Assembly: GCF_017161425.1 (NCBI RefSeq)
Contig: NZ_CP071057.1
Coordinates: forward strand, 620,001-684,000
Direction: 5' to 3'
Source: Marinicauda algicola
Lineage (GTDB): Bacteria; Pseudomonadota; Alphaproteobacteria; Caulobacterales; Maricaulaceae
Length of the DNA: 64,000 nt
The position numbers and the translations under genes are program-made. The notes beneath the pieces are model-generated. The model had not been told where the DNA came from and searched no databases. It saw only the letters and a list, made by a program, of their open reading frames with translations. Shown here in pieces: positions 51,800 to 60,568 of this stretch (positions are counted from its first letter, which is position 1; every line of letters starts with the position of its first letter).

Positions 51800-53021
51800 A
51801 GCGTCCCGCTCTCAAGAATCGCTCAGGATCGAGGTGGTTTCCCTGAAACCAGATTTCGTAATGCAGATGTGTCGCCGTCGAACGTCCGGTCGAGCCCATG
51901 CCCCCGATGCGCTGACCGGCCGCAACCTCGTCGCCGCGGCGCACGTCTATCGAGTGGAGATGACCATAGCGGGTCTTGAAGCCGTAGCCATGGTCGACTT
52001 CCACGGTGCGACCATAACCCGCGCGCCAGCCCGCGTAAACGACGCGGCCTGCGGCTGCCGAGATGATGGGTGCGTTGCGGTACGCGGCGAAGTCCTTGCC
52101 GGCGTGGAAGGCGGCGCGCCGCGTGAAGGGATCGATCCGCGTGCCGTAGCCGGAGGTGATCCGGAATGCGTCGCCGACCGGCGTGCCGAGCGGGGTCGCC
52201 TCGAGCGCCTCGGACAGCTGCTCGGCCTCGACCAGGCGTGCGGCGATCCGCGAGACGCGGGCATTGAATGGGTCGGTGAGATCGAGCGAGCTGCCGAAGA
52301 TCTGGCTGTTCTCGATCGGGATCAGCGGGCCGCCCGTGCCGCCGGCCTGAGCCTGGCCTTCCTCGAGCACGTCGTCGAGGCGAAGCCCCGTCAGGCGCAG
52401 CACCGCGCGCAGGTTCTCGAGCCGCGCCTCGGCGGAGTCCTCGGCCTGGGAGAGCAGGGCGTCCTGCTCGGCGACGAGCGCCTGCACCCGGCCTTCCGCC
52501 CCGTCGCCGAGCCCGGCCAGGCTCTCGGGTGCGACCAGCGGGCCGCGCGGATCGGGATCGGCCGGGGTGGCGGCCATGAGAATCTGGCCCGCGCCCGCCG
52601 AGGGGCTTTCGGAATCGCCCCCGATCTGCAGGTCCTCGGCGAAGTCCATGAGCCGGCGCAGCGTCTCGTGGCGCATCTGGAACTCGCCGGCGGTGCGGTC
52701 GAAGGTCTCGGTGGTGGATTCCAGATAGGCGATCGCGGCGGCCTCGGCGGCGCGCGCCTCTTCCAGCATTTCCTGGTATCGCGCTTCCAGCGCCGCAATG
52801 CGCGCCTTCTCCACGCGCTCGTCGGCGGTGTTGATCACCATGTTGACGGTGGCGATGGCCATCCACATCGCCGCCACGCACGCGGCGGCGATCGCGCCCA
52901 CCTGCATCTCGGTGCGGATGACGAAATAGCGAACCTGGCCTTCGGTCCGATGGTAGATCTGCCGGTCGGGGAAGCGTGTCTTCAATGCCTCCCACGGGCC
53001 GGCGAGGATTCGTTTCACCAT
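51789..53021 (-). CDS. lmdC: membrane-anchored M23 peptidase, LmdC-like bactofilin partner
   Basis: This 410-residue endopeptidase has one transmembrane helix near residues 37-57, a coiled-coil region (about 60-120 and 165-200), and a C-terminal LytM domain. The M23 zinc motifs are AFHAGKDFAA (HxxxD) and HLHYEIW (HxH), both intact, so it should be active. It overlaps the bactofilin gene downstream. Bactofilin-LmdC modules are described in stalked budding alphaproteobacteria. ATG 53021 has a weak ribosome site; I chose it because the cytoplasmic segment then has normal length. Confidence 0.88.
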   Translation of the reverse strand: MVKRILAGPWEALKTRFPDRQIYHRTEGQVRYFVIRTEMQVGAIAAACVAAMWMAIATVNMVINTADERVEKARIAALEARYQEMLEEARAAEAAAIAYLESTTETFDRTAGEFQMRHETLRRLMDFAEDLQIGGDSESPSAGAGQILMAATPADPDPRGPLVAPESLAGLGDGAEGRVQALVAEQDALLSQAEDSAEARLENLRAVLRLTGLRLDDVLEEGQAQAGGTGGPLIPIENSQIFGSSLDLTDPFNARVSRIAARLVEAEQLSEALEATPLGTPVGDAFRITSGYGTRIDPFTRRAAFHAGKDFAAYRNAPIISAAAGRVVYAGWRAGYGRTVEVDHGYGFKTRYGHLHSIDVRRGDEVAAGQRIGGMGSTGRSTATHLHYEIWFQGNHLDPERFLRAGRYVQ

Positions 53022-53165
53022 TCGTTCGCGATGCCCTGTCTGTCCCTGACCCCTCAAGCGCCGGTATCTGACACAAGAATGTGGGAGTGATCAATGAAGA
53101 CAATGCAAACGCAGTGCCGTGCCGGCCGGGGCTGGTCACCATAGATTGCCGGGGCGGACGGGAAC

Positions 53166-53993
53166 TCAGGGCGCTATGGGTTCGTAGAAGTCCGGATAAA
53201 GCCCTGCACGCTCGCGTGCTTTCGCGTTGAAGGGCCGCTTGAGCCCGCCCTTGAAGCGGGTCTCGACCATGCGATGAAAAGTTTTCACCCGATCCAGCCC
53301 GCGCACGCCGCAGACGCGCTCGAACCAGCGTGCCCCCGCCGCGACGTGGCCGATCTCCTCGCGGTAGATCACCTCGAGACGCGCCGCGCTCTCGCGATCC
53401 CCGGCGCTCTTCAGCTTCTCGATCATGCCCGGGGTAACGTCGAGCCCGCGCGCCTCGAGCACCAGCGGCGCGATCGCCAGGCGCGCGAGCACGTCGTCGC
53501 TCGTGGCGGTGGCCGCGCCCCACAGCCCGTCATGGGCCGGCAGGTCGCCATAGGCTCCGCCGAGTTCGGCGAGGCGCTGCTCGATCATCTCGAAATGGCG
53601 CGCCTCGTCCTCGCCGACCCCGATCCAGTCGGAGACGAAGGTCCGCCGGTCGAGCGTGTCGAAATCGGACGCGCCGGAGAAGCGGGCCACCATGTCGAAG
53701 GCGAGGTCGATGGCGTTGAACTCGATATGGGCTACCGCATGCATCAGGGCGAAGCGCCCGGCCTGGCCGTTCAGGCGCCGGCGCGGCACCTGTCCGGGCG
53801 GCACCAGTTCGGGCCGCGCCGGCCGGGCCGGGCGCTCGGGAAGGTCGAGCGGGCAGGACGAGGGCAGGGCGAGCGCGCCCCGGCGCCAGGCCTCGGCCAC
53901 GCGCAGCGCCTCGCCGGCCTTTGCGGCGGGCCCGGACGTGTTCAGCACGCCCAGCGCGGCGGCGCGCACGTCCTGACGCTCCGGTGCGCTCAC
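53166..53993 (-). CDS. DUF455 ferritin-like domain protein
   Basis: This 275-residue protein has a ferritin-like four-helix core. Likely metal-ligand Glu/His pairs lie in MHAVAHIEFNAIDLAFDMVARF, GEDEARHFEMI and YREEIGHVAAGARWFERV. GLDVTPGMIEKL is a family block. It starts at GTG 53993, overlapping the bcp stop (GTGA). Function is unknown; its coupling to a peroxiredoxin fits oxidative stress or tRNA-hydroxylase-like chemistry, both speculative. Confidence 0.85.
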   Translation of the reverse strand: MSAPERQDVRAAALGVLNTSGPAAKAGEALRVAEAWRRGALALPSSCPLDLPERPARPARPELVPPGQVPRRRLNGQAGRFALMHAVAHIEFNAIDLAFDMVARFSGASDFDTLDRRTFVSDWIGVGEDEARHFEMIEQRLAELGGAYGDLPAHDGLWGAATATSDDVLARLAIAPLVLEARGLDVTPGMIEKLKSAGDRESAARLEVIYREEIGHVAAGARWFERVCGVRGLDRVKTFHRMVETRFKGGLKRPFNAKARERAGLYPDFYEPIAP

Positions 53994-54457
53994 AGCGATT
54001 TCACGGCCTCCAGCACCGCCTCGGCATGGCCTGGCACCTTCACCTTGCGCCAGACCTGGGCGATCCTGCCGTCGGGCCCGATCAGGAAGGTCGCCCGCTC
54101 GATGCCCATGTACTTGCGTCCGTACATGTTCTTTTCCACCCACACGCCGTAGCGTTCGGCGACATCGCCGTCCTCGTCGGAGGCCAGGGTGATCGTCAGC
54201 CCGTGCTTGTCCTTGAATTTGTCGTGCTTGCTGACCGGATCCTTCGACACGCCGATGACAGTTGCACCTTGCGCCTCGAACTCGCCGAGTTTCTCTGTAA
54301 AACCGATGGCCTCTTTCGTGCATCCCGGCGTGTCGTCCTTCGGATAGAAATAGAGCACCACCGTCTTGCCTTTCAGATCGTCCAGCGAGACCGTCCCGCC
54401 GCCGTCCACCGGCATGGAGAAGTCCGGAGCCTTGTCGCCCCTTGCAAGTTCGCTCAT
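53990..54457 (-). CDS. bcp: peroxiredoxin Bcp, 1-Cys type
   Basis: This 155-residue thiol peroxidase has its peroxidatic Cys46 in DDTPGCTKEAIGF. The position of the usual resolving Cys (five residues later) is Ile51, and the protein has no other Cys. It must therefore be recycled by an outside thiol, such as glutathione/glutaredoxin or thioredoxin. GGGAGG lies 6 nt before ATG 54457. It is translationally coupled to the DUF455 gene. Confidence 0.93.
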   Translation of the reverse strand: MSELARGDKAPDFSMPVDGGGTVSLDDLKGKTVVLYFYPKDDTPGCTKEAIGFTEKLGEFEAQGATVIGVSKDPVSKHDKFKDKHGLTITLASDEDGDVAERYGVWVEKNMYGRKYMGIERATFLIGPDGRIAQVWRKVKVPGHAEAVLEAVKSL

Positions 54458-54574
54458 CGATGCCTCCCAGATTTGCAGCCGCCGGGCCCTCCCGCGCGGT
54501 CGTGGCGTAATGTGGCAGGGCGGCCGCCGGGGTCCAGCCCCGCACCTGACTCTTCTGCGCGGGGATGAGCGCGC

Positions 54575-57500
54575 ATGATGAAGCGGACCGCCCGGCTGGC
54601 CCTGCTCTATACGCTCGAGGCGATCGCGGCGCTGCTCGCGCTCGCCCTCTTCGCGGGCGCCGTCGTGCTCTGGCGGCTCGCGAGCGGACCCGTGCCTCTG
54701 GAGATGCTGCGCCCGAACGTGACGGCCATGCTCGCCGAGGCCTTCGAGGCCGAGCGGGCCGAGATCGGTCAGCTCACCCTTCGCTACGATCCCGACCTCG
54801 CCGCCATCGTCGTGACCGCCTCCGACGTGCGCGTGTACGAGGAGACGGCGCTGCTCACGGCCGCGCGCGAGATCGAGGCGGGCTTTGCCCTCGATCTGCT
54901 CCTGATCGGCAGGGCCGCACCGGTGATGGTCGCCGCGGACGGCGGCTCCTTTTCCCTGGTCAGGCACGCCGATGGCAGTCTCGCGGCCGGGCTCGGCCGG
55001 CCGGGCCGTCTCGGCGCCGGCGGGGCCGATACGCAGCGCTGGGAGCGCCTGCTCTCAGACGCCCAGGGCGGGGGTGCGGGCGACACGCTGTCGCGCCTCG
55101 TGCGGGTCGACCTGCGCGGGGCGGATATCCGCGTGCTCGACGCGGTGACCGACACGGCGCTGTTCTTCGAAGGTGCCCGCGCGCGCGTCGATCTCGCGAA
55201 TGACCGGATCGATGCAGACCTGTCGGGCACGCTGCTCTCCTCGGCAGGGCAGACGCCGATCGCGCTGGGTCTGGTCGCGGATCGCGGCCTGGAGGCGCTG
55301 TTCGTCGACCTGAGGATACGCGGCCTGGTTCCCGCGAGCGTCGCGCCGCGCCGCGGCGCGTTTGCCGCGCTGTCGGGGATCGAGGCTCCCGTCGATCTCG
55401 ATCTCGTCATCGACGCCTCGCGCGAGGCAGGCCTGCGGAGCGCGCTGCTCGAACTCGATCTCGGAGCGGGGCACTGGCGCAGCCCGCGCGGCGTGTTCCC
55501 CGTCGAGGGCGGCGAGGCGAGTCTGGCCTACGACACGCAGGCTGCCCGGATCGATGTCAGCGCCCTGCGCCTGCAGTCGGAACTGCTCCAGCTCGACCTG
55601 TCCGGCGCGATCACCGACCTTGCCGGCTACCAGGACGCGCTGCCCTCGCGGGCGCGCTATGAGCTGGTCTCCGGGCCGGGCCGGCTCGATCTCGCAGGCG
55701 TCTTCCCCGAGCCGCTGCGCTGGGAGGCCGTGACGGCGCAGGGCGATCTCGACCGCGAGTCGGTGCGCATCGGCTTCGACCGGCTCGATATCGAACTCGA
55801 CATTGCCGAGGCCGCCTTCACCGGCGCCGTGTCCTTCGAGATCATCAACGATCGGCTCCTGCCCAACCTGCGCCTCGAAGGTCCGATCCGGGGCAATATC
55901 GGCAAGGAGGACGTGCTGCGGTTCTGGCCGGTCGACTTCGCGCTCGGCGCGCGCGACTGGATCCGCGATTCCGTGCTCGGCGGGCGGCTCTCGGACGCGC
56001 AGCTGTTCATGGATGTCCCCGCCGAGGGGCTGGCGCGCAAGTTCATCGAGGACGAGGCGCTGAGTCTGTCCTTCCACTTCCACGACGCGGACGTGCGCTA
56101 CGTCTCGACGATGACGCCGCTGCGCGGCCTGTCCGGGACGGGCGAGCTGCTGGGCAACTCGCTCGTACTGGACGGAACCGGCGGACGGATCGGGGATCTC
56201 ATCGCCGACACGATCTTCGTGCGCGCCCCGCAGCTGAACCCGAAAGGCGCAATGGCGCGCTTCGGCGGTACCGGCCGTGGCCAGGCCGCCGATCTCATCG
56301 CCCTCCTGGACGAGGAGCCGCTGGGCTTCGCCACAGATTACGGCATCGACCCGGCGAGCTTCGAGGGCGAGGGCAGCATCCGCTTCGAGATCGGCCGCCC
56401 CATGCTGCGCGACGTGCCGGTGGAGGATGTCGAGTTCGACATCGGCGCGGAGTTCACCGGCGTCGCCGGTCCCGCCGGAGTCGGGGATCTGCGCTTCACC
56501 GATGGGACCGTGCTGATCGAGGCCGACGCCGCGCGGCTCGTCGGCACCGGGGTCGCAGAGCTCGCCGGCGCGCGCGCCGACATCCGCTGGGAAGAGGACT
56601 TCAATGCAGGGGAGGGAGCCGACAGCACGCTCATCAGCGTCTCCGCCCGCGCCGATCCGGGTACGCTCGACCGCCTCGGCCTGCCGGTGCGGCGCTTCCT
56701 CGACGGGCCGGCCGATATCGATGCGCGCCTGTCGGGCAATGGTTTCGAATTCCGCACGATCGCCCTGTCGATGGACCTCGCCGATACAGCGATCGCCCTG
56801 CCGGGCGCGCTTTGGTCGAAGCCTTCAGGCGTGCCCGCGGCGGCAGCCTTCACCGTGGCGTTCGAGGAGGACGGCTCGATCCTTCTGAGCGACCTCACCG
56901 CCCAGGCGCCGGATGCGGCGCTCGCGGCGAGCGCGGAACTCGCGGCGGACGGCCGGCTGCTTTCCGCCTCCGCCCGGCGCGTGTTCGTGGAGGATTTGCT
57001 CGATCTCGCGGTGGAGGCGGGCCGGCCCGAAGGCCCCGAGGGTCCGCTTCTGCTGCGCGCGAGCGGTCCGTTCCTCACGGCTGGCGATCTCCTCGACCAG
57101 CTTCCCCAGCTCTCCTTCGAGCAGGCGGGGCCTGCCGAGCCTGCCGGCCTGCCGCTGATCCTCGAGGCCGAGATCGACAGCGTCACCCTTCGCTCCGTGG
57201 ACTTCGAGGGCGTGCAGCTGCGTCTCGTGACCCGGCCCGAAGGCGTGGAGCGCTTCCTCTTCGCCGGGCGCACGCAGGCCGGTCCGGTGGACCTGCGCTT
57301 CGCGCCCTCGGCCGAGGGCGGCCGCATCCTCGCTGCCGAGGGCGCGGATGCCGGCGCGCTCCTCGAGGCGTTCGCCGGCTTCGACAATGCCCGCGGCGGG
57401 GTGCTGCGCCTGAGCGGGGAAGCCCCGCCTCTCGGCGAGGAGGGCCCCCTGCGCGGACGCGTGGAGGTCGGCGCCTTCACGCTGGAGCAGATGCCGCTGC

Positions 57501-58066
57501 TCGCACGCATCCTGGCCGCGGGATCCCTCGAGGGGCTGGCGAGTCTGGTCAGCGGCGAGGGTCTCGTCTTCGAACGGCTCGAGGCCGACTATGTCTGGAA
57601 CGATGGCGTGCTGCAGATGGGCGATGCGCGCGTTGCCGGGCCTGCGCTCGGCATCACGTGGAACGGCGTCGTCGACCTGTCCGGCCGGCGCATGACCCTC
57701 GACGGCACCCTGCTGCCCTCCTACGGCATGAATTCCGTGCTCGGCGAACTGCCGGTCGTCGGCGAGCTGCTGACCTCGCGGCGCGGGGAGGGCGTGATCG
57801 GCGTCACCTTCTCCGTGCAAGGTCCGTTCGAGGCGACCCGGGTGACTGCCAACCCGCTCTCGGCGCTCGCGCCGGGAGTGTTCCGGCGCATCTTCGAAGG
57901 CACCTCGGCGGCGCGCGAGCTGGAGGCGCTGGAGGCCCAGCGGCGCGAGGCGCGCGAGGCCGAGGCGAGCAGCGCGGAAGACCTCATCGAGGATGTTCCG
58001 GTCGAGATTCCCGACGCTCCGGCCGAGCCGGAGGAGCCTGGCCCGCCGGGCGAGGAGGGCCGATGA
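54575..58066 (+). CDS. large YhdP/AsmA-like protein (DUF3971)
   Basis: This 1163-residue protein has one N-terminal membrane helix (about 10-34) and a very long beta-rich periplasmic part. The segment LRFWPVDFALGARDWIRDSVLGGRLSDAQL is the DUF3971 signature, and the AsmA-like C-terminal part includes GTLLPSYGMNSVLGELPVVGELLTSRRGEGVIGVTFSV. Such proteins bridge the envelope and move phospholipids to the outer membrane. The C-terminal tail is Glu/Pro-rich. It overlaps anmK by 4 nt. Confidence 0.9.
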   Translation: MMKRTARLALLYTLEAIAALLALALFAGAVVLWRLASGPVPLEMLRPNVTAMLAEAFEAERAEIGQLTLRYDPDLAAIVVTASDVRVYEETALLTAAREIEAGFALDLLLIGRAAPVMVAADGGSFSLVRHADGSLAAGLGRPGRLGAGGADTQRWERLLSDAQGGGAGDTLSRLVRVDLRGADIRVLDAVTDTALFFEGARARVDLANDRIDADLSGTLLSSAGQTPIALGLVADRGLEALFVDLRIRGLVPASVAPRRGAFAALSGIEAPVDLDLVIDASREAGLRSALLELDLGAGHWRSPRGVFPVEGGEASLAYDTQAARIDVSALRLQSELLQLDLSGAITDLAGYQDALPSRARYELVSGPGRLDLAGVFPEPLRWEAVTAQGDLDRESVRIGFDRLDIELDIAEAAFTGAVSFEIINDRLLPNLRLEGPIRGNIGKEDVLRFWPVDFALGARDWIRDSVLGGRLSDAQLFMDVPAEGLARKFIEDEALSLSFHFHDADVRYVSTMTPLRGLSGTGELLGNSLVLDGTGGRIGDLIADTIFVRAPQLNPKGAMARFGGTGRGQAADLIALLDEEPLGFATDYGIDPASFEGEGSIRFEIGRPMLRDVPVEDVEFDIGAEFTGVAGPAGVGDLRFTDGTVLIEADAARLVGTGVAELAGARADIRWEEDFNAGEGADSTLISVSARADPGTLDRLGLPVRRFLDGPADIDARLSGNGFEFRTIALSMDLADTAIALPGALWSKPSGVPAAAAFTVAFEEDGSILLSDLTAQAPDAALAASAELAADGRLLSASARRVFVEDLLDLAVEAGRPEGPEGPLLLRASGPFLTAGDLLDQLPQLSFEQAGPAEPAGLPLILEAEIDSVTLRSVDFEGVQLRLVTRPEGVERFLFAGRTQAGPVDLRFAPSAEGGRILAAEGADAGALLEAFAGFDNARGGVLRLSGEAPPLGEEGPLRGRVEVGAFTLEQMPLLARILAAGSLEGLASLVSGEGLVFERLEADYVWNDGVLQMGDARVAGPALGITWNGVVDLSGRRMTLDGTLLPSYGMNSVLGELPVVGELLTSRRGEGVIGVTFSVQGPFEATRVTANPLSALAPGVFRRIFEGTSAARELEALEAQRREAREAEASSAEDLIEDVPVEIPDAPAEPEEPGPPGEEGR

Positions 58067-59169
58067 GGATCGTCGGCCTGATGAGCGGGACCTCGCTCGA
58101 CGGGGTCGATGCGGCGCTGATCGAGACCGACGGGGAGCGCATCCTCGGCTTCGGTCCGGGCCTGGAGCGCCCCTACACCAGGGACGAGCGCGCCGTGCTC
58201 GCGCGCGCCGTCGAAGCGGCCCGCGCCTGGAGTTTCGAGGGCGCCGAGCCGGATTTCTCCGATGCCGAGGCGGTCCTGACCCGCACCCACGAGGCGGCGG
58301 TGCGCGCCGTCTGTGATGCGGCGAAGCTGGCTCCGGACACGCTAGACCTGGTCGGCTTTCACGGGCAGACCGTGCTGCACCGCGCCCCGTCCGGGACCCG
58401 TCCCGGCCGCACCCGCCAGATCGGGGACGGACAGGCGCTCGCTGATGCGCTCGGCTGTCCGGTGGCATTCGATTTCCGCAGCGCCGATGTCGCGGCCGGC
58501 GGGCAGGGCGCCCCGCTCGCACCGGTCTATCACGCCGCTCTCATCGAGGCGGCCGGCCTCGAGCGCCCCATAGGCGTGCTCAATCTCGGCGGGGTCGGCA
58601 ACATCACCCATGTCGACGCGCGCGGCGCGCTGATCGCCTTCGACACCGGCCCGGCCAACGGGCTGATCGACGCGTTCATGGAGGATCGCACCGGCACGGC
58701 GATGGACACCGATGGCGCCACCGCGGCGCAGGGCCGGCCGCATGAGGGCGCGCTGGCCGACTATCTCGACCATGCCCATTTCGGACAGGACGGGCCGAAA
58801 TCGCTCGACCGCTGGGACTTCTCGCTCGATCCGGTGCGCAACCTGTCCACCGAGGACGGGGCGGCGACACTCTCGGTGCTGACCGCGCGCACGGTCGGGC
58901 TCGCGCTCGACCGCCTGCCGGAGCGCCCGAAGCGCCTCGTCGTGTGTGGCGGCGGGCGCAGGAACCGTACCCTGCTCAGCCTCATAGAGACGGCCGCGGG
59001 CATCCGCGTCCATGCGGCCGAGGCCGTGGGCTGGCGCGGCGATCTCATCGAGGCCGAGGCCTTCGCCTATCTCGCGGCGAGGACGATGAAGGGCCTGCCG
59101 ATCAGCTTTCCCGGCACCACGGGAGTGGACAAACCGATGAGCGGCGGCCGCGTGGTGCGGCCGCGCTGA
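58063..59169 (+). CDS. anmK: anhydro-N-acetylmuramic acid kinase
   Basis: This 368-residue kinase recycles cell-wall anhydroMurNAc to MurNAc-6-P. Family blocks are GLMSGTSLDGVDAALIE, GFHGQTVLHRAP, the catalytic region VAFDFRSADVAAGGQGAPLAP, LNLGGVGNITH, FDTGPANGLID and CGGGRRNRTLLSLI. The start overlaps the upstream stop (ATGA). Its own stop abuts that of the convergent hydrolase. It fits the peptidoglycan theme with the lytic transglycosylase and PBP1A. Confidence 0.95.
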   Translation: MRIVGLMSGTSLDGVDAALIETDGERILGFGPGLERPYTRDERAVLARAVEAARAWSFEGAEPDFSDAEAVLTRTHEAAVRAVCDAAKLAPDTLDLVGFHGQTVLHRAPSGTRPGRTRQIGDGQALADALGCPVAFDFRSADVAAGGQGAPLAPVYHAALIEAAGLERPIGVLNLGGVGNITHVDARGALIAFDTGPANGLIDAFMEDRTGTAMDTDGATAAQGRPHEGALADYLDHAHFGQDGPKSLDRWDFSLDPVRNLSTEDGAATLSVLTARTVGLALDRLPERPKRLVVCGGGRRNRTLLSLIETAAGIRVHAAEAVGWRGDLIEAEAFAYLAARTMKGLPISFPGTTGVDKPMSGGRVVRPR

Positions 59170-59853
59170 TCAGCGCTTCTTCTTGTCCTTGCTCTCGATC
59201 GGCGGCGCGTCGAGCTGGGCAAGGCGCCTGTCGAGATAGCGCGTGATCGACTTCTCGAGCTCTTCGACGTGATTGGTGAAGAGGTGGGACGCGCCCGGGA
59301 TGATCTCGCGCTCGATCTCGATGCCCTTCTGCACGCGCACCTTGCTCATCACGCGCTCCATCTCGTCGGGCGGCACGATCGCGTCGGCCTCGCCATGCGC
59401 GATGAGGCCAGAGGCCGGGCAGGGGGCGAGGAAGGTGAAGTCGTACATGTTGGTCGGCGGGGCGACGGAGATGAAGCCGGCGATCTCGGGGCGGCGCATC
59501 AGCAGCTGCATGCCCACGAACGCCCCGAAGCTGTGCCCGGCGACCCAGCAATAGGCGGCGTTGGGATTGTGAGCCTGCGCCCAGTCGAGGGCGGTCGCGG
59601 CATCCGACAGCTCGCCATAGCCCTGGTCGTAGACGCCCTGGCTGCGCCCGACACCGCGGAAATTGAAGCGCAGCACCGCAAAGCCGCGCTGCTTGAACAG
59701 GTCGTACATCATCAGATTGACGGGCGTTTCCATGTGCCCGCCGCCGCGCGGATGGGCGTGCAGGATCAGCGCGACCGGCGCGCCTGCTTCCTTGCCGGGG
59801 CTGTACTTGCCTTCGAGACGGCCCGCCGGGCCATTGATGATGACGTCAGGCAT
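59170..59853 (-). CDS. alpha/beta hydrolase
   Basis: This 227-residue hydrolase has the nucleophile Ser in VAGHSFGAFVG, the oxyanion region LILHAHPRGGGHME and RFNFRGVGRSQG. The acid Asp is in LIAHGEADAIVP and the His in GASHLFTNH. This short form is a widespread bacterial group (COG2945-like) of unknown substrate. Cytoplasmic, with a Lys-rich C-terminus. Convergent with anmK with no gap. Confidence 0.9.
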   Translation of the reverse strand: MPDVIINGPAGRLEGKYSPGKEAGAPVALILHAHPRGGGHMETPVNLMMYDLFKQRGFAVLRFNFRGVGRSQGVYDQGYGELSDAATALDWAQAHNPNAAYCWVAGHSFGAFVGMQLLMRRPEIAGFISVAPPTNMYDFTFLAPCPASGLIAHGEADAIVPPDEMERVMSKVRVQKGIEIEREIIPGASHLFTNHVEELEKSITRYLDRRLAQLDAPPIESKDKKKR

Positions 59854-59950
59854 GGGTTTGAAATCGTGTCCTGTGATGAATACCTGAGTGTGGAGGTTGG
59901 AATTGATTTCCGCGTGCTGGTCCCCTAGAAGCTCGATGCGAGCCGAATTC

Positions 59951-59978
59951 TTGACCGTTCCGCTCGGAAACCTATCTC
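59951..59978 (+). promoter_or_regulatory. candidate promoter of the suf operon
   Basis: TTGACC (59951-59956) and TATCTC (59973-59978), 16 nt apart, lie 120 nt before iscR and resemble the tRNA-Val promoter here. TTCC-GCTC-GGAA between them could be a regulator site. A clear IscR site cannot be named. Confidence 0.4.
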
Positions 59979-60097
59979 ACCCTCCGCGCTGTGGTTCGGT
60001 GCGGCGAGCGGGCCTTCTAACACAAGGGCCTGCGCCAAAGCGAGTGTGATGGCGCATCGGCGTCGAAGTTCATTATCCCGGGGAGGGAGGAAGAACC

Positions 60098-60568
60098 ATG
60101 AAACTCAGCACCAAGGGGCGTTACGCCGTGATGGCGATGGTCGACCTGGCGCAGGCCTCGAAGGACCGTCCGGTTCCGCTCGGCGACATCGCCTCGCGCC
60201 AGGAAATCTCGCTGTCCTATCTCGAGCAGCTCTTCGCCAAGCTCAGGAAGGCCGGCGTCGTGAAGTCCGTGCGCGGTCCGGGCGGCGGCTATCGCCTTGC
60301 CCGCCCGACCGGCGAGACGCGCATATCCGACATCATGATGGCGGTGGAGGAGCCGGTGAAGGTGACCCGCTGCAAGACCGCCGCGAAGGGCTGCCTGGAA
60401 GGCGGGCGGCGCTGCGTCACCCACGATCTGTGGGACGAACTCGGCCGCCACATCCATCTCTTCCTGTCCGGGGTCACGCTGGAGGACGTGCTGGAACGCC
60501 GCGTTCTCGGCGCGGCGCGCGCGAGTCAGGCAGGCACCGGGGCGCTGGCGCTCGAGGCGGCCGAGTAG
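60098..60568 (+). CDS. iscR: Rrf2 family Fe-S regulator IscR
   Basis: This 156-residue winged-helix repressor senses Fe-S status. MKLSTKGRYAVMAMVDLA is the typical start, and ISLSYLEQLFAKLRKAGVVKSVRGPGGGY is the DNA-binding wing. The [2Fe-2S] ligands are Cys92, Cys99 and Cys106 with His109 in CVTHDLW; the spacing (six residues between each Cys) is slightly longer than in E. coli. GGGAGGGAGGAAG precedes the ATG. Its TAG shares a base with the GTG of the desulfurase gene. Confidence 0.93.
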   Translation: MKLSTKGRYAVMAMVDLAQASKDRPVPLGDIASRQEISLSYLEQLFAKLRKAGVVKSVRGPGGGYRLARPTGETRISDIMMAVEEPVKVTRCKTAAKGCLEGGRRCVTHDLWDELGRHIHLFLSGVTLEDVLERRVLGAARASQAGTGALALEAAE

